In this document: positions 1 to 11,799 of the stretch, one piece after another | How positions within the stretch are numbered: position 1 is the first letter of the stretch | Layout of the letters: each line of letters begins with the position of its first letter | Origin: Lepiota brunneoincarnata | Lineage: Eukaryota > Basidiomycota > Agaricomycetes > Agaricales > Agaricaceae | Reading direction: 5' to 3' | NCBI GenBank assembly: GCA_023014365.1 | Contig: JAEBUN010000006.1 | Location: 124,001-188,000, forward strand | DNA: 64,000 bases | The notes under the pieces: generated by a model | Told to the model about the DNA's origin: nothing | Database searches by the model: none | The model's input: only the letters and a program-made list of their open reading frames with translations | Program-made: the position numbers and the translations under genes

Positions 1-26
1 GTGAAGTGTTGGTATCTTGTGCCTAC

Positions 27-479
27 CTCCGCTCCTTGATCCAGCCATGGAGTTAACTCGAGAATTTTGAGCACGTTGTGTTCTTTCCCCGGACCAAAGT
101 CCCCGTCTCCGAGCCAGAGCGCGACGTCACCCGTGTCGTCACTCTCGCTGCCCTCGCCTGCGAGAATGCTTGAGCAGCCCAGTGATTCCGCGGCACTGTT
201 AGCTAATAAGGCGAGCTCGCAAAAGTACTTTGCGATCCTGTCCGGGGGTGGTACCACCCGCTGGGCACGTGGGGGGAGGAGAAGGAGACGATGAGGAAGA
301 AACAGGGAGAGGGAGCCATCCTGATCAAATGCTCGCTGGATCTCGCTCAAAGTCAGGATGGTAGACGCTATAGCCTGTTTGATAGGAGGAGGAATGGCCA
401 GTTGCTGGCTGATGGCAGCGACAACTTCATTTGTATCGCTAACCTTAATGAGATCCAAAGCCATCAGAGAGACGTTCAT
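27..479 (-). CDS. 5' exon of an unidentified gene, truncated by the window edge
   Basis: An open frame on the minus strand runs from an ATG at 479 (second in-frame ATG six codons on) for 151 codons and ends exactly in phase 0 at a GTAGGC splice donor at position 26. The frame has no stop up to the window edge, so only the first exon is visible. The peptide begins MNVSLMALDLIKVSD, is rich in Leu and Pro, has an acidic Ser/Glu/Asp stretch near residue 118, and has no signal peptide or membrane segment that I can see. I do not recognise the family. It is divergent from the LETM1-domain gene, with about 140 bp between start codons, so the two probably share a promoter. The long clean frame and the in-phase donor make a real exon likely; the product is unknown. 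Confidence 0.55.
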
Positions 480-621
480 GAACTATCTATCATGTAACCT
501 CAGACGACCCTCGAATGAGTGTAACACGACACGTGGGATGACGTGTGACACCGCCGAAAATTCGACCAACTTTTTCATTCCTGCCATCGTCGTTCCCCAA
601 TGCTACGCCTACTCACATATA

Positions 622-2034
622 ATGTGGTCGCTCAAAGGTACGCTTTGCACACACACACACATGCTCTCTCTCTCTCGCTTATAACAGGTCTCCATTCGTA
701 ACATAGACGTCTAGCTCGACCGTTACACCTTTCGTCGTTCACCCTCTCGTATCGCTCCCACAACCTTATTCTCAACCACACTCGCTTTCTCTCAACCCCA
801 CAGCCTTCCACCAACCCAGAGAACTCCCGAAAGTCATCAGTGCTCCTCCCACCAAACACTCCACAGCAGCGTAAAGCCAAGCTAGGTCTTAGTCCAGGCC
901 CCATCAAGCCACCACGGCCTTCGACACACTCCGTCCACCACGTCCCCCTTGCCCCAACCGCCTCATCACACAAACTACCCTCAACGTCCTCCTCTCCACC
1001 GCCTCTCAACGAAGTGAAAGAGACCGCTAAACGTGATATTGAAGAGGCCGAAGCTCACGGGATTCTAACCCCTCCTCCTCCGGATGCAAACTGGTTCAGA
1101 CGCACGGTCCACAAAGGCATTCAATTAGCAGTACGTATTAAAAACTCTAATTTGTACCCCAGCGATGTAACCTGCATATAAAGAAATTCTACTTTCGAGG
1201 TGTCAGGCTCATCTTCGTGAGGCGTAGAGAGATCTCCGAAATCCGCGCAAGAATAAAGGCCGGTGGACACCCTTTGACAAGAGCAGAATTCAGGTTCATC
1301 GAGACTCAGAAGGACGATGTCAACAAGTGCGTGTTTCTTCCTCATCACATTCCATGTTCCTTGGTCATGAGTCGCTAGAGTCATTCCTTTTGTAGTCATC
1401 GCTCTCTTGCTAGAAGAAATCATTCCCCTCATCGCTATCTACGCCCCGTCTTTTCTCCCATCCACCTGCATCCTCCCTTCGCAACAGACACGCATTCGGG
1501 AAAAGATGAGCCAAAAGGCTTTGGACTTTGCTCACAACAGTTCCTCCCTCTTCGCTGAGCTCCAGAACAAGGAGGCCCCCTCTGGTTATCTTCCTATTGA
1601 TGCAATCCGCTCTAACGATATATCCACTGCACTATGCGGGTATGTCTCCCTGGTTTTGTGCACAATTTTATAAATGATCGCATTCCTAGATTGCTTGGGC
1701 TTTCTACCATTGGTAACAACGCCCTACGGATACACCGCATTCGCGGTCGCCTTCGTTTCCTGGAAGAAGATGATCGCTTGCTGCTGCAGGATGGTTCACA
1801 ATTATCAGAAAAAGAACTAACAGAGGCTCTTCAAGAACGGGGGATGTGAGTGATTTGATTCTTAATCAACCTTTCAATTTATCTGTCGCCATTCACAGTG
1901 TGGGCCATCAGCTATCTCTGAAATTGAAGCAATCCAAACTTAAGTGGTGGTTGACTAGCATACAGTCATCTGATCCTAATAATGCTCCCGCCCGACGCCT
2001 CTCCTTGATGGCTCAAAACTCGGCTAATTTGTAG
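622..2034 (+). CDS. LETM1 ribosome-binding-domain protein, mitochondrial inner membrane
   Basis: Exons are 622-637, 841-1130, 1184-1326, 1379-1639, 1690-1845 and 1899-2034; they sum to 334 codons (333 aa). Exon 3 encodes the LETM1 core: KFYFRGVRLIF, then a basic stretch and LTRAEFRFIETQKDDVNK. Exon 4 encodes a hydrophobic segment (VIPFVVIALLLEEIIPLIAIYAP) that fits the family's single inner-membrane helix, followed by LPSTCILPSQ. Exon 5 has the LSEKELTEALQERG helix pair. LETM1/Mdm38 proteins act in K+/H+ homeostasis and mitoribosome binding at the inner membrane. The 5' end is uncertain: the chosen start gives a 16-nt first exon and a 203-nt intron, an acceptor at 817-819 is also in phase, and no strong targeting peptide is visible. 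The protein is shorter than typical LETM1 (over 500 aa) and resembles small fungal LETM1-domain proteins. Its stop lies 48 bp from the convergent SKI3 stop. Confidence 0.85.
649..661. repeat. AC microsatellite
   Basis: A short AC run followed directly by a CT run (664-675), inside the proposed first intron of the LETM1-domain gene. Confidence 0.7.
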
Positions 2035-2082
2035 ATCTAGACATATCGCACCCAGCACTATAATATATGACACCGTTTTTGT

Positions 2083-5000
2083 TCATGATGCCGCGCAAGA
2101 CCTGGTGTACGCCAATGCTTGCCACGACCTCATGTTGGACGGCCTGAGCATTATGGCCTTTTGAACCTCACGAAGGCTCGCTGCTTTCTCATCCGCTGTT
2201 GCCTCGGGATGAGTAAGCGCAACAGCGTGTAGTATCAGCGCCATAGATACCGAAGATAAGTTATCTTTATCACCAGAGACCACACCCGCGAGCGAGGCGG
2301 CGGCACTCCTCTCTCCCTTCTGAATCAATAAGGTCACCAGCTGTAGGCGCGGTTCGGTCTTTGCTGGCTCCAACATGACTGCTTTCTGAGCGACCGATAT
2401 TGCACCGTCGATTTTGCCCTTTTGGAGAGCATGGGAGAATTAGCCACGAGGGAAATGTTGGAAATTTTCGGACGAACCCGACTAAGGTGTTGCTGTACGA
2501 GCAAATAGTCCGTCTCTCTATTAACGTCTAACTCCTGTCTCTTGTCGATAGGCAGCCCACGCACTTCCGAAAGTGCTGCATCAACAAGACCCTCGTCTAC
2601 CGTTAAAATACCCATGCCCGCTAATGCATTGATTGCAATAAGATTTTCAGGGTCCATCGTAACACTCCGGATAAACATTTGAACAACGGCTCGTCGCATC
2701 TGACAGACCACTTACTATTCTAACAATTGCGATTTCGCCGCTTCTCTCATGTCCTCCGTTCCCAATGCCCACAGAGTTTGTGCAAACAAGACCGTAACCT
2801 GGCCCTTCGAAGCGAAATCATCACTTGTTACATTTAGCGCCTCCTGTGACGCATTCAATGAAGCCTGATAGTCCCCGAGAATAAAATAGGCCAAAGCCAA
2901 TCCGAGGTGTCCTTGTACACGTAGGATCTCGGTTTCCGTTCCGACTCCTGCCCCTATCTCGTCACCTCCAGAAAGTAGACCCAAGGCACTCTGGAAGGAT
3001 TCGATGGAGCCCCCGCACTCCCGAGTTGAGAGTAAGAGTCGTCCTAAAGTCATGTTGGCAATGGCAAACTGCCTTTCCACCGTTGCATCTTCCGACTCCT
3101 CGTACTTCGTCTCAAGAATGCTTATAGAACGCGTAACCGAGCTAATCGCCAAGTCAACGTGGCCAATCCGCTCGCAGATAAGCGAGAACAGGTGTAGGCC
3201 AGATGCGTCACTTGGTCGGCGTGAACAATAACGATCCACAGCGAAGAAACAGGGAATAAGGTCTATTACGCCCTCAGACCTTCGTCCGGGAATTTTGTGC
3301 TCGAGAAGGGACCGGGCCGCAAACTCGAAATCGATGTCGGGCTATGTGAGAGGTCTATTGGCGTCGAAGCCATGCAGAGAAATACGAGTGAGGACGCACA
3401 AAACTGGCCATTAGAGTCGTGGCATGAGTCAACAGTGCCTGTGCATCAGAGTCGTGTCCATTGGCTGTTGCTACAAGGGCCTGTCCTAGCCACGCGAGTG
3501 AGTAATCGGGGTCAATAACTTGAGCCCGGTAGAATGTTTCATTCGATAGCTCGAGATCTCCGTGATGATAGTACAAGAAGCCCAGATTAGTCCATGTGAT
3601 GGCATTCTGAGCCAACCCGCCAATTAGATGGAATGTTCTTCAAAAGATTCAGTCTCCTGACCTTGGAGTTCAACTCGAGAGCCTTGATATATGCATGTTG
3701 TGCCAACTTAGGGTTGGCCAAAAAGTGCGCAATCCCGAAGGCGTTCCAGTGAAGCTCGTTGGACGGTTCCTCGCGCAGCGCATTTGTGACTGCATCCATG
3801 ATTTTTTCTTCCATTTCAGGCTGCAGGGTAGATGTGCTGCTAGCCTGAAGCTGGAGCGCGACCACAAGGTCATACCATGCACTTCCACGGGTGACACTAG
3901 AAGAGGCGTTAAGCCCGAGTCTTACGCTGCAGGCGTGAATTGAAATGCCTAAGAAGGCAAAACTGTCGGACGATTCAAATTCCGAGGGAGCTGTCAGCCG
4001 CATAGTTGTGCCACGTTCCGCCGATAGCAATGACTTGAGTGCTTGTAAGATATGCCTAGCCCTTGCCTTATCCTGAAGTACTGGGCGTCTTGATAAGCAG
4101 AGAGCGGCATCAGAGATCACCTTCCATGCCATTCCTCGAAAGCCCGGGTGACGTTCGATGATCGTCAACGCAACACTCACAGCGTTGAGCAAAGACGTCC
4201 CTGCGCGTATGTGGTAGCTTCCATCAGACTCCGCCCGTCCAAGAGTGAGATGTGCTTGTGCGAGCGCCGCAAGGGGACCAATCTCATTGGGGCGTCTATC
4301 TAGTATCGCCTCGAAAACGAGGATGGCCTCCTGGGCTAGGCCAGTCTCATGTTTGAGTTTACCAATGAAGAAGCAGCACAACCAGTTTTCTGGGTCCAGT
4401 TCGAGGGCGCGGTCCAATGCTTTGACGGCTGCGGCGTGCCGACCAGCTTTGCTATATATTTCCCCGAGCCTCAACCAAGACAGTGAGTCCTCAGGTTCGG
4501 CTCTCAAGGCAATTTGGAATGCTTGAGTAGCCGATACGTAGTGTTGGCGACTCTTAGGAGGGTGATTTGAGCGCCAATCAAATAAAGACCAAGGACCCCT
4601 TGGGACTTACCATTTCAATTATTCCGATAGCTTTCCATGCCCATGCATTTGTTGGAACAAATCTGGGGGTCTTGAATCCAGATTCATTTGTAGTTGTGTC
4701 ATCTACACCTCCCTCGCCTTCAATGGTACGTTTCGCAACGACTTCCACAAGGTCCCATTCGTTGTCTTCAGCGAAGCCTTCAGCGAGTCTGCGTGCAGCT
4801 GCGCGTTCCCGGGGATCGAGCTCGAAGGCTTTCTGGAAGCACTTCGAGGCCCTGAGCGGATCTGGAGGTGATGCAACTTCGGCGTAGTAGAAGCCCAGAG
4901 ACGTGAACGCCGGAGCGAAGGAGGAATCCTGTTTCAAAGCATTTATAAAATAAGAGAAAGCTTCTTCCCGTTTCTGTCCTTGGGGCAGCTGTTAGCACTC

Positions 5001-7153
5001 GAGTCGTCGTATCTGTTGTATGTGGTACTTACCGTGCATGGACCAGAAACACTTTCCAATCCTCCAGAGACATCTAGCCGTATCATGTTCTCGACCTGCA
5101 ATGCCACTAAGGGCATCGAACACCGCCTTCAATTCATCAATATTATTTTCATCTGAGGTATCCTGCCAACGGCACCATGCTTGCTCCTCCCTCGCTCTCA
5201 AACCATCGTTCATATCTCCCGGCAACAAACCAATGATTTTCGTGAACAAGGCCGCAGCGGGCTCCCAGCGACCTGCGGCTTGTAGAATAAACGCATGACT
5301 GAAGAGACACCTGATGTTGTCCGGGGAAACAGATAATGTTTCGTAAATAATCGGGAGAGCCCGGTGGTGATGCTTGGGGGGGAAGAGGTGGACCAATGCG
5401 GTCGCTAGGATGGCTTGGAGGCCGACCCAAGTCCTGGGGGTAAGGATTAGCATACATGAAATGGACAGCTTCAATGAGCCTATGTGCACCGAGACAAGGT
5501 CTTTCCACTTTCTGACTGAAGCTTCTCGAGAAGCGTCAATCCATCTCTTGCAATTTTGCTCGCGTTCTCGTAATCTTCTTCTTTTAGGCAGATTTCGGCA
5601 ACAATGCGACATATCGAGACCTTATCTTGAGAAATTGATAGCAAATTCTGGACGCACACAAGTAAGGGAGAGCCCTCGAAGGAAGGGATATTGTTTACCG
5701 CAATGATGTCGAACGGGTCTTCCTCCTCTAAAGTTAGGTTTGAATCTTCTCCTTCATCTAGAATCGGTTCAGAGATATATCTGAAATAACTTGTAAATGC
5801 CCTGGCTAAGGAAGAAGTGGGTAATAACTGAATCATTTGTTTTATGAGCGAGAAGTCATACTCGTCTTGGGCCATTCGGTCAATACACTTGTACGACTCA
5901 TCAAGGTTTTATGTACTAACCCATGGTTTCGTGATCCTGCTCCTCCATATAAAGGGTCCAGGCACGTTCATCCGGTATTTTCAACAGGATGACTCCTCGA
6001 ATAAGTTCATCCACCTCTTCTCTTAGCATGCGCTTCAAGTCCGCATCTTCTTCTGTTGTGGGTAGTGAATGCAGGTAGTTTATTTTGTACCGTAGTAATG
6101 TCGATTCTGTCTTCCGACGTATTTCATCGGAGGTATTTGGGTGGTTTAAAATTTGGCTATACAGACAGGGAAGCTGATCCAAGGTGAAGAATAAGAGATG
6201 ACAGGGGCTAAAGTAACTTACCCGGGATTGTGCCCATATTTCCCTCCCAACTTCTTTTCTGATCTTCTCTGGTCCTCCTGACGCAAGGCGCGTTCTACGG
6301 CGCTCAATCTCTCTTTCTATATCTGAGTTTTCCTGTTTCTCGATCAAGGTAACAATCTCTTCTAATATTGGGAGTTCATCGTAGACCGCATTCTGCACAT
6401 ATGAGCAAACGGTCGCGGTGGGACTGGTTGGATCCGGCGGTGGTAGCTTCGATAAAGTGGCGTGGAAAGGACCATCGGGCAACAGGTACGATAATGTTTT
6501 AACAAGCTAGGATTTCGGTTAGCATCTTTGATTCAGCAAAATATAATTGACACACCATTAGTCGGTCGCCTGAGCGCCGAGAGATATCAATAATCTTCTT
6601 CAGGCATTCTGCTGTCTTTGTCGGATCGCTCCTGTTGGAGAAACTCAGGCAGGGACTCGAGCACCACGAGCTCTAACTTACGCTTTTGCATAGAGTCGAC
6701 AGAGTGCTTCAAGTGTGTTGAATAGCTTATCCTGTTTGCCCACTTGTTCGTAGAACTGTGAAAGGCCCTGTCCAGAATCAGGCATGAGTGTGGGCGCCGT
6801 ATAGACGTAGCCGTACCTGCCAGGCGAGGACCTGTTCGGGGCTCAACTCGATGGCTTTACGATAAACCTATCAGATATCAGTCGTCCTGTATGGCGATCA
6901 ATGGTGATAACCAGGATTACTTGCTCACTCTCATCCAGCAGATCCAACTTCAGAAGGGCAAGTCCGAGGAACACATGCCTGAGGCCACGTCGTGTCAGAA
7001 ATTCTGTGGATGAGGGTGAAGAGTCGATACGCACGCAGTGTAATTTTCTGGCTCGTGTTCTAGCACTTGATTCGCAGCATCGCGTGCGGTGGAAAAATCT
7101 GTCTTCCCGATGGAGTCACGAGCGAGTTTGAGCTTGGATTTTATGAGTGACAT
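2083..7153 (-). CDS. SKI3: SKI3 (TTC37), TPR scaffold of the Ski complex
   Basis: About 15 exons joined by 14 GT-AG introns give one uninterrupted frame of roughly 1,430 residues. It starts MSLIKSKLKLARDSIG (7153; an in-frame ATG at 7186 is an alternative) and ends ALAYTRSCAAS at 2083. TPR repeats occur throughout, for example the HVFLGLALLKLDLLDESEQ / VYRKAIELSPEQVLAWQ pair at the N-terminus, AGRHAAAVKALDRALELDP and GFLYYHHGDLELSNETF. Repeat layout and length match Ski3/TTC37, which holds the Ski2 helicase and Ski8 together and feeds mRNA to the cytoplasmic exosome for 3'-5' decay. An apparent stop near 2712-2714 lies in a 50-nt intron (GTAAGT...GGAG), and all other joins are in phase, so the gene looks intact. 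It is divergent from the chitin synthase gene (468 bp between start codons). Confidence 0.9.
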
Positions 7154-7186
7154 TGCAATCTTCAGATGACGAGGTAGTTGTGGCAC

Positions 7187-7621
7187 ATACGTGCTTGTAG
7201 AGGTGGGGGAATCGATGTTTGTTTGTCAAGAGCTTCAGGGCGAAATAATATCCTCCGAAACCTGTTCAATACTAACAATGGGTTTACTGTGCTAGTAATA
7301 CATAAATGCACGCCGGTCCTCAACACCATTCATTACTGCGATCCAGCATCCAAGCCGGTGGGGCTCTTGTCGTCGCTAGGCGCGCACACCCATCAGCGAT
7401 TCCGGCATCTGGACGATGATGTGACATGTGACATGTCACTTCGGTGACTGCTGTGGCAACGCTGCATTTCGCTTCCCAGCCCAGCTTGTTGTTTTCTACC
7501 CTCGTCGCCCTCACCATCCTCTCCTTCCCATCCACATTTCCTTCTTATTTAACAGCAGGCCTGCCTCTCGCTACGGTTACCGTTGACTGCAGCTGCACGC
7601 ACACCACAGTCGTTTCTCCCC
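7187..7621. promoter_or_regulatory. Divergent promoter region between SKI3 and chitin synthase, with a palindrome and UUCG hairpin
   Basis: This gene-free stretch must hold both promoters. At 7428-7439 there is a perfect 12-bp palindrome (GTGACATGTCAC). Overlapping it at 7435-7448 is a 5-bp stem closed by a TTCG loop (GTCAC-TTCG-GTGAC), which in RNA would be a very stable C(UUCG)G hairpin. A TATTTAA element lies near 7546. No open frame here looks like a gene. Confidence 0.45.
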
Positions 7622-10600
7622 ATGGCCCCTCGTTTCCAAGCAAACCACGAATTCACTGATGTCCCAATACCTACTGCACGACAACCCCCCCTATCCGGCG
7701 CTACTATGCGGCGAGCGAAGACACTTACAAGACCAGAACGTAGCGTTGCACCTGTCCCTCTCATCAATCCCCCCACCCTTCCTGCTTCTCCTTCGGGGCC
7801 AATCCCCAGTTCCTCCAGCTACAATGGTTCCGCGTCCTGGCGCATATTCTCCCGAATCGTTACGTTTGGGCACCGGGCGTATTTTTGAGCTCGATGGGTG
7901 GGATGAAAGATTCCAATGTAAGGCAGGCGTGGAGAGAGAAAATTACTCTGTGCTTCATCATTGCTGTTCTTTGTGCCGCTGTAGGGTTTGCCACAGTTGG
8001 TTTCCAGAAGGTGCTTTGTCCAGAAAACAGCAACTCTGATGCTCGATTTCTCCGTGTTGGGTCCACACCTGGAACACTAGGCATTCAGGGTGTCATTTTC
8101 AACACATCCTCGGCACGTTCTTCGGGTGGTGTCGACTTTGCCCGTCTGGCTCAGTCCTCAGGCCAGGACATCACTTACCTATTTCAACGTGACGCATCAC
8201 AGTTCAAATCGTGCCAGGGTCTGAACTTTCGTGTCGCGTTGGATGCACCTTGTTCTTCCAGCACGCCTTGCCCACTGCCTCCCATCAATTCCTCTTCTAC
8301 TTATCAGTCACTCTCCCTTATCAACACAAGATTTCTCGCGGGATACTCGTGGGACCAAGTCTCTGGAATGCGCGATTATTTCGTCCTAGATGGTGCCGTT
8401 CTGAACATGGCCCCCTACTTCACCCTGCATCCCAGGCAGGTGCCTTCTGACACTGTAGACAAGGCCCTACGCACCATCGTGGAACGTCAATCATCCCAGA
8501 CGGGTAAAGATGGCACTCGATTGTTTTTCCATCGCTCCGATCTCAAATCTGCTGTCCCGTGTCTAAAAGAGCGCTATTATGCCGGGAATATTGACAAAGT
8601 GACACCTGGTTGCTTTGCGACCTCGCTTTTCCTGTACGCCGGTCTTGTCATAATTCTTGGCCTTGTATTCGTTCGCTTCGTCATGGCTTGTGTGTTCAAC
8701 TGGTTTTTGTCAGAACATTTAGCAGGCCCACCCACAAGTCAAGACTTGAATCGTTCGGCTATCAGTCCTGCAGTCATGCCGGGAGGAGCCAACATATCTG
8801 TCGACAACAAGAATGGCACCGCTCCTTGGGCCAATAGCGTAAGCCGAAAGCTTCACAAAGGCCCAAAGTCGATCGCCTCAGCCTCCAGTGCAACTCTTAC
8901 CAACGCCGATGGCTCGGCACCGGTCATGAGTTTGGCTCAGATTGGTGCGGAGCTTTTCGCGGTTTGCCTCGTGACATGTTACTCCGAAGGTGAAGAGTCA
9001 TTGCGTACTACCCTCGACTCCATTTCAACCACCACGTACTCTGATGCGAGAAAGCTACTATTTGTCGTGGCAGACGGCATGATTACGGGAGCGGGCGAAA
9101 AACGGAGTACCCCCGATATCTGTGTTGGCCTACTTGAAGCAGACCCACGTTTTGGTAATCCGATCCCAATGAGCTATACCCCTGTTGGCTCTGGCGCCAA
9201 AGCACATAATCGAGCTATGGTGTATGCAGGTTATTACAGTAAGTTCGCACTTCCTAATGTGGGCCCAGATTCCTCATCACTTCAATGATAGCGGTTGCGG
9301 GCCGTCGAACACCCACAGTCATCGTTGTAAAATGCGGAACGGAGGCTGAAGCTGTTACAGACAAAAAACCGGGGAATCGAGGCAAGCGGGATAGCCAGCT
9401 AATCCTCATGAACTTCTTCTCCCGAGTCACATACAACGACCGTATGACTCCTCTGGACTTCGATCTCTTCCGCAAAATACACGCCCTAATAGGCGTGACC
9501 CCAGATTTCTTCGAAGTCTGCCTTATGGTAAGGCGACTTAGAAAATAATCACCTTATAACCATTAAATAATTCTTCCAGGTTGATGCGGATACCAAAGTG
9601 TTTCCAGAATCCTTAGGCCATCTGGTGAACTGTATGCATCACGACCAGATGATTATGGGTGTTTGTGGGGAGACCCGCATTGCAAACAAGCGGCAATCGT
9701 GGGTCACAGCGATCCAAGTGTTCGAGTATTTTATCTCGCACCATCTCGCTAAGGCATTTGAATCCGTTTTTGGAGGTGTCTCCTGTCTACCTGGATGTTT
9801 CTCGATGTTCAGGCTCAAGTCCCGCAAATCGACAGGGGATGATTGGATCCCTCTGATCATCAAACCAGAAATCGTCAAGGAGTACAGCCAAAGTGAAGTA
9901 GCGACATTACATCAAAAAAACCTTCTTTTGCTCGGAGAAGACCGTTTCCTCACCACGATTCTGCTCCGGACTTTCCCAAACCGTAAAATGATGTTCCTCC
10001 CCCAAGCGCGGTGTAGAACAATTGTCCCCGATACGTTCAAGGTATTGTTATCACAGCGCCGGCGGTGGATCAACTCCACAATTCATAACCTCATGGAACT
10101 GGTCTTGGTTCGGAATCTGTGTGGTACCTTTTGTTTCAGTATGCAATTTATCGTATTTATGGACCTCCTCGGCACTGTCGTTCTACCCATCGCCATCGTC
10201 TTGACATACGCTCTTGTCGTTGGGATGGCAATCAGCCCTCCTAACACCTTTGAAGAAGCTATTCCCCTCATGCTGCTCATCGCCGTCCTGGGTCTACCCG
10301 CGATCCTTATCCTCATCACCACACGGAAGATCATTTATGTCTTTTGGATGTTGATCTACCTCGCTGCATTACCGATATGGAACTTTGTGCTACCAGTATA
10401 CGCTTTTTGGCATTTTGACGACTTTTCATGGGGAGAGACAAGGCAAGTATTTCGATCTTCCTATGGGCATGTTATCCTGATGCCTTTTTATAGAAAAGTT
10501 GAGGGCGAGGCTAAAGGGGAGGGCCATGGAGATGGGGGTAGGGGACCAAGTGGTCCAGCCGTTCCGATGCGTCGTTGGGAGGATTGGGAACGTTCGCGGC

Positions 10601-11181
10601 TACGCAAGCTCCGGCGTGAGGAAAGGCGACGCCGGGAGTTTGAGCGGGTACATCCGTCTGGGTATTTCGTTGGAGATAATGACTTCCTCGGTGTGCGAGC
10701 GGACTCGCGAAGCCAGTATGACGGCTCAGATACAGTATCAATCGGCTCTTCTGACGACGATCATTGGGGTCCCCAAATCGGGGCTTACAATGAGCACAAC
10801 CCACTTCCTCCTGTTGGCCTAAATCTACCAACTCAGACACTTCAAAACGCAAAGACGGTTGATGCAGCTGAACTCGAGGCCATGTTGGAAGCTGGTTTCG
10901 ATGACCGACCTACTCCTGCCTCTACCTACGCGCCTCGATACCAACTTTCTGACACAGGTTCCTCCACCCAGCTGGCTGGCGTTATGGGTAATGGATATGC
11001 ACCACTGACACGTTCAACTTCACCCGGATCAGGGCACATTCCCCCCTCAATCAACAGCGTTCTTTCACCAACGTCACCGACCATCTACCTGAGTGGTGAA
11101 CCCCCTCGACCTACTGAACGTAGCGATCCCGGCGAGCGATACGGTCCATTAGGTCCCCTGGATCCTTCTACCAGATTCTGA
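7622..11181 (+). CDS. Class IV (Chs3-type) chitin synthase, with a one-base frame break near 7867
   Basis: Exons 7622-9238, 9292-9527 and 9580-11181 encode about 1,151 residues once a single-base gap is allowed for; the exon sum is 3,455 nt, exactly one short of a multiple of three. The N-terminus is Pro/Ser-rich, then come two membrane segments ([20 protein letters not shown] and [19 protein letters not shown]), the GT2 domain with GGRRTP-like and EADPRFGNP blocks, EDRFLTT and QRRRW (around residue 776), several C-terminal membrane spans, and a disordered tail. Length, absence of a myosin head and the [12 protein letters not shown] block place it in class IV with yeast Chs3. It makes cell-wall chitin from UDP-GlcNAc at the plasma membrane. 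Oddity: at 7865-7867 the frame shifts inside the conserved TFWAPGVFL segment; one missing T would restore it. No intron fits there. Confidence 0.92.
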
Positions 11182-11799
11182 GGCACCACATGGATATTCC
11201 ATTGTCATCTTTGACGCCGTTCCTCCCTAGATATCGCTTTGTTCAGTATACCCGATCATAACCTCTCACTCACGTCCACTGCATTACCCTCGCTTTTTCA
11301 TGATGGACATACGGATATCTATACAGTTTAATTACCCATGGATTCCTGTACTCTGAGAATTACAGGACCGCATGATTGATCTTCTAAAGTCACGTCATTT
11401 CTGCGCCATCCTATATCATAATTATTACTTTTCTCTCCCCAAACGCTTTCTTTCTCACTCCTGTTTCTGGTGGAAGAATGACTTCGGGATCGTGGTAGAT
11501 TTTTCCTCAATGTCAATGGTAAATTTGGGTAATTTAGTCAATATCAGCGAACTTGAAAACCACCGGGCATTAGTTGTGGGTCAGCACTGGTGGTGGCTTG
11601 CAGCGGTCCGGGATCCAACCCTGTCTGGTTGCCGTTTGATGGGAACACTGCCTCTGACACGAGCACTCGGGAGCGCTACAAAGAAACTTGTACTAATCAC
11701 CTACACCACCGCCTCTCACTACCATCGCCCCTTTGACCGAGACTATCCGAACGTTCTTCATTGCCGTATACCCAACAGCACGTCCGTTCCCCTTGCAAA
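11182..11799. other. Intergenic region between chitin synthase and the DUF3684 gene
   Basis: It contains the chitin synthase 3' end and the DUF3684 promoter. A 150-codon open frame runs from 11372 to 11821, but its composition is not protein-like and it overlaps the true first exon of the next gene in another frame. I see nothing else. Confidence 0.5.

Noticed and set aside
632..1009. A 125-codon minus-strand frame rich in Arg and Gly
   Set aside because: It lies antisense to LETM1-gene exon 2 and looks like a shadow of Pro/Ser-rich coding sequence.
2705..2720. In-frame stop codons inside SKI3
   Set aside because: They fall in a 50-nt GTAAGT...GGAG intron whose flanks join in phase.
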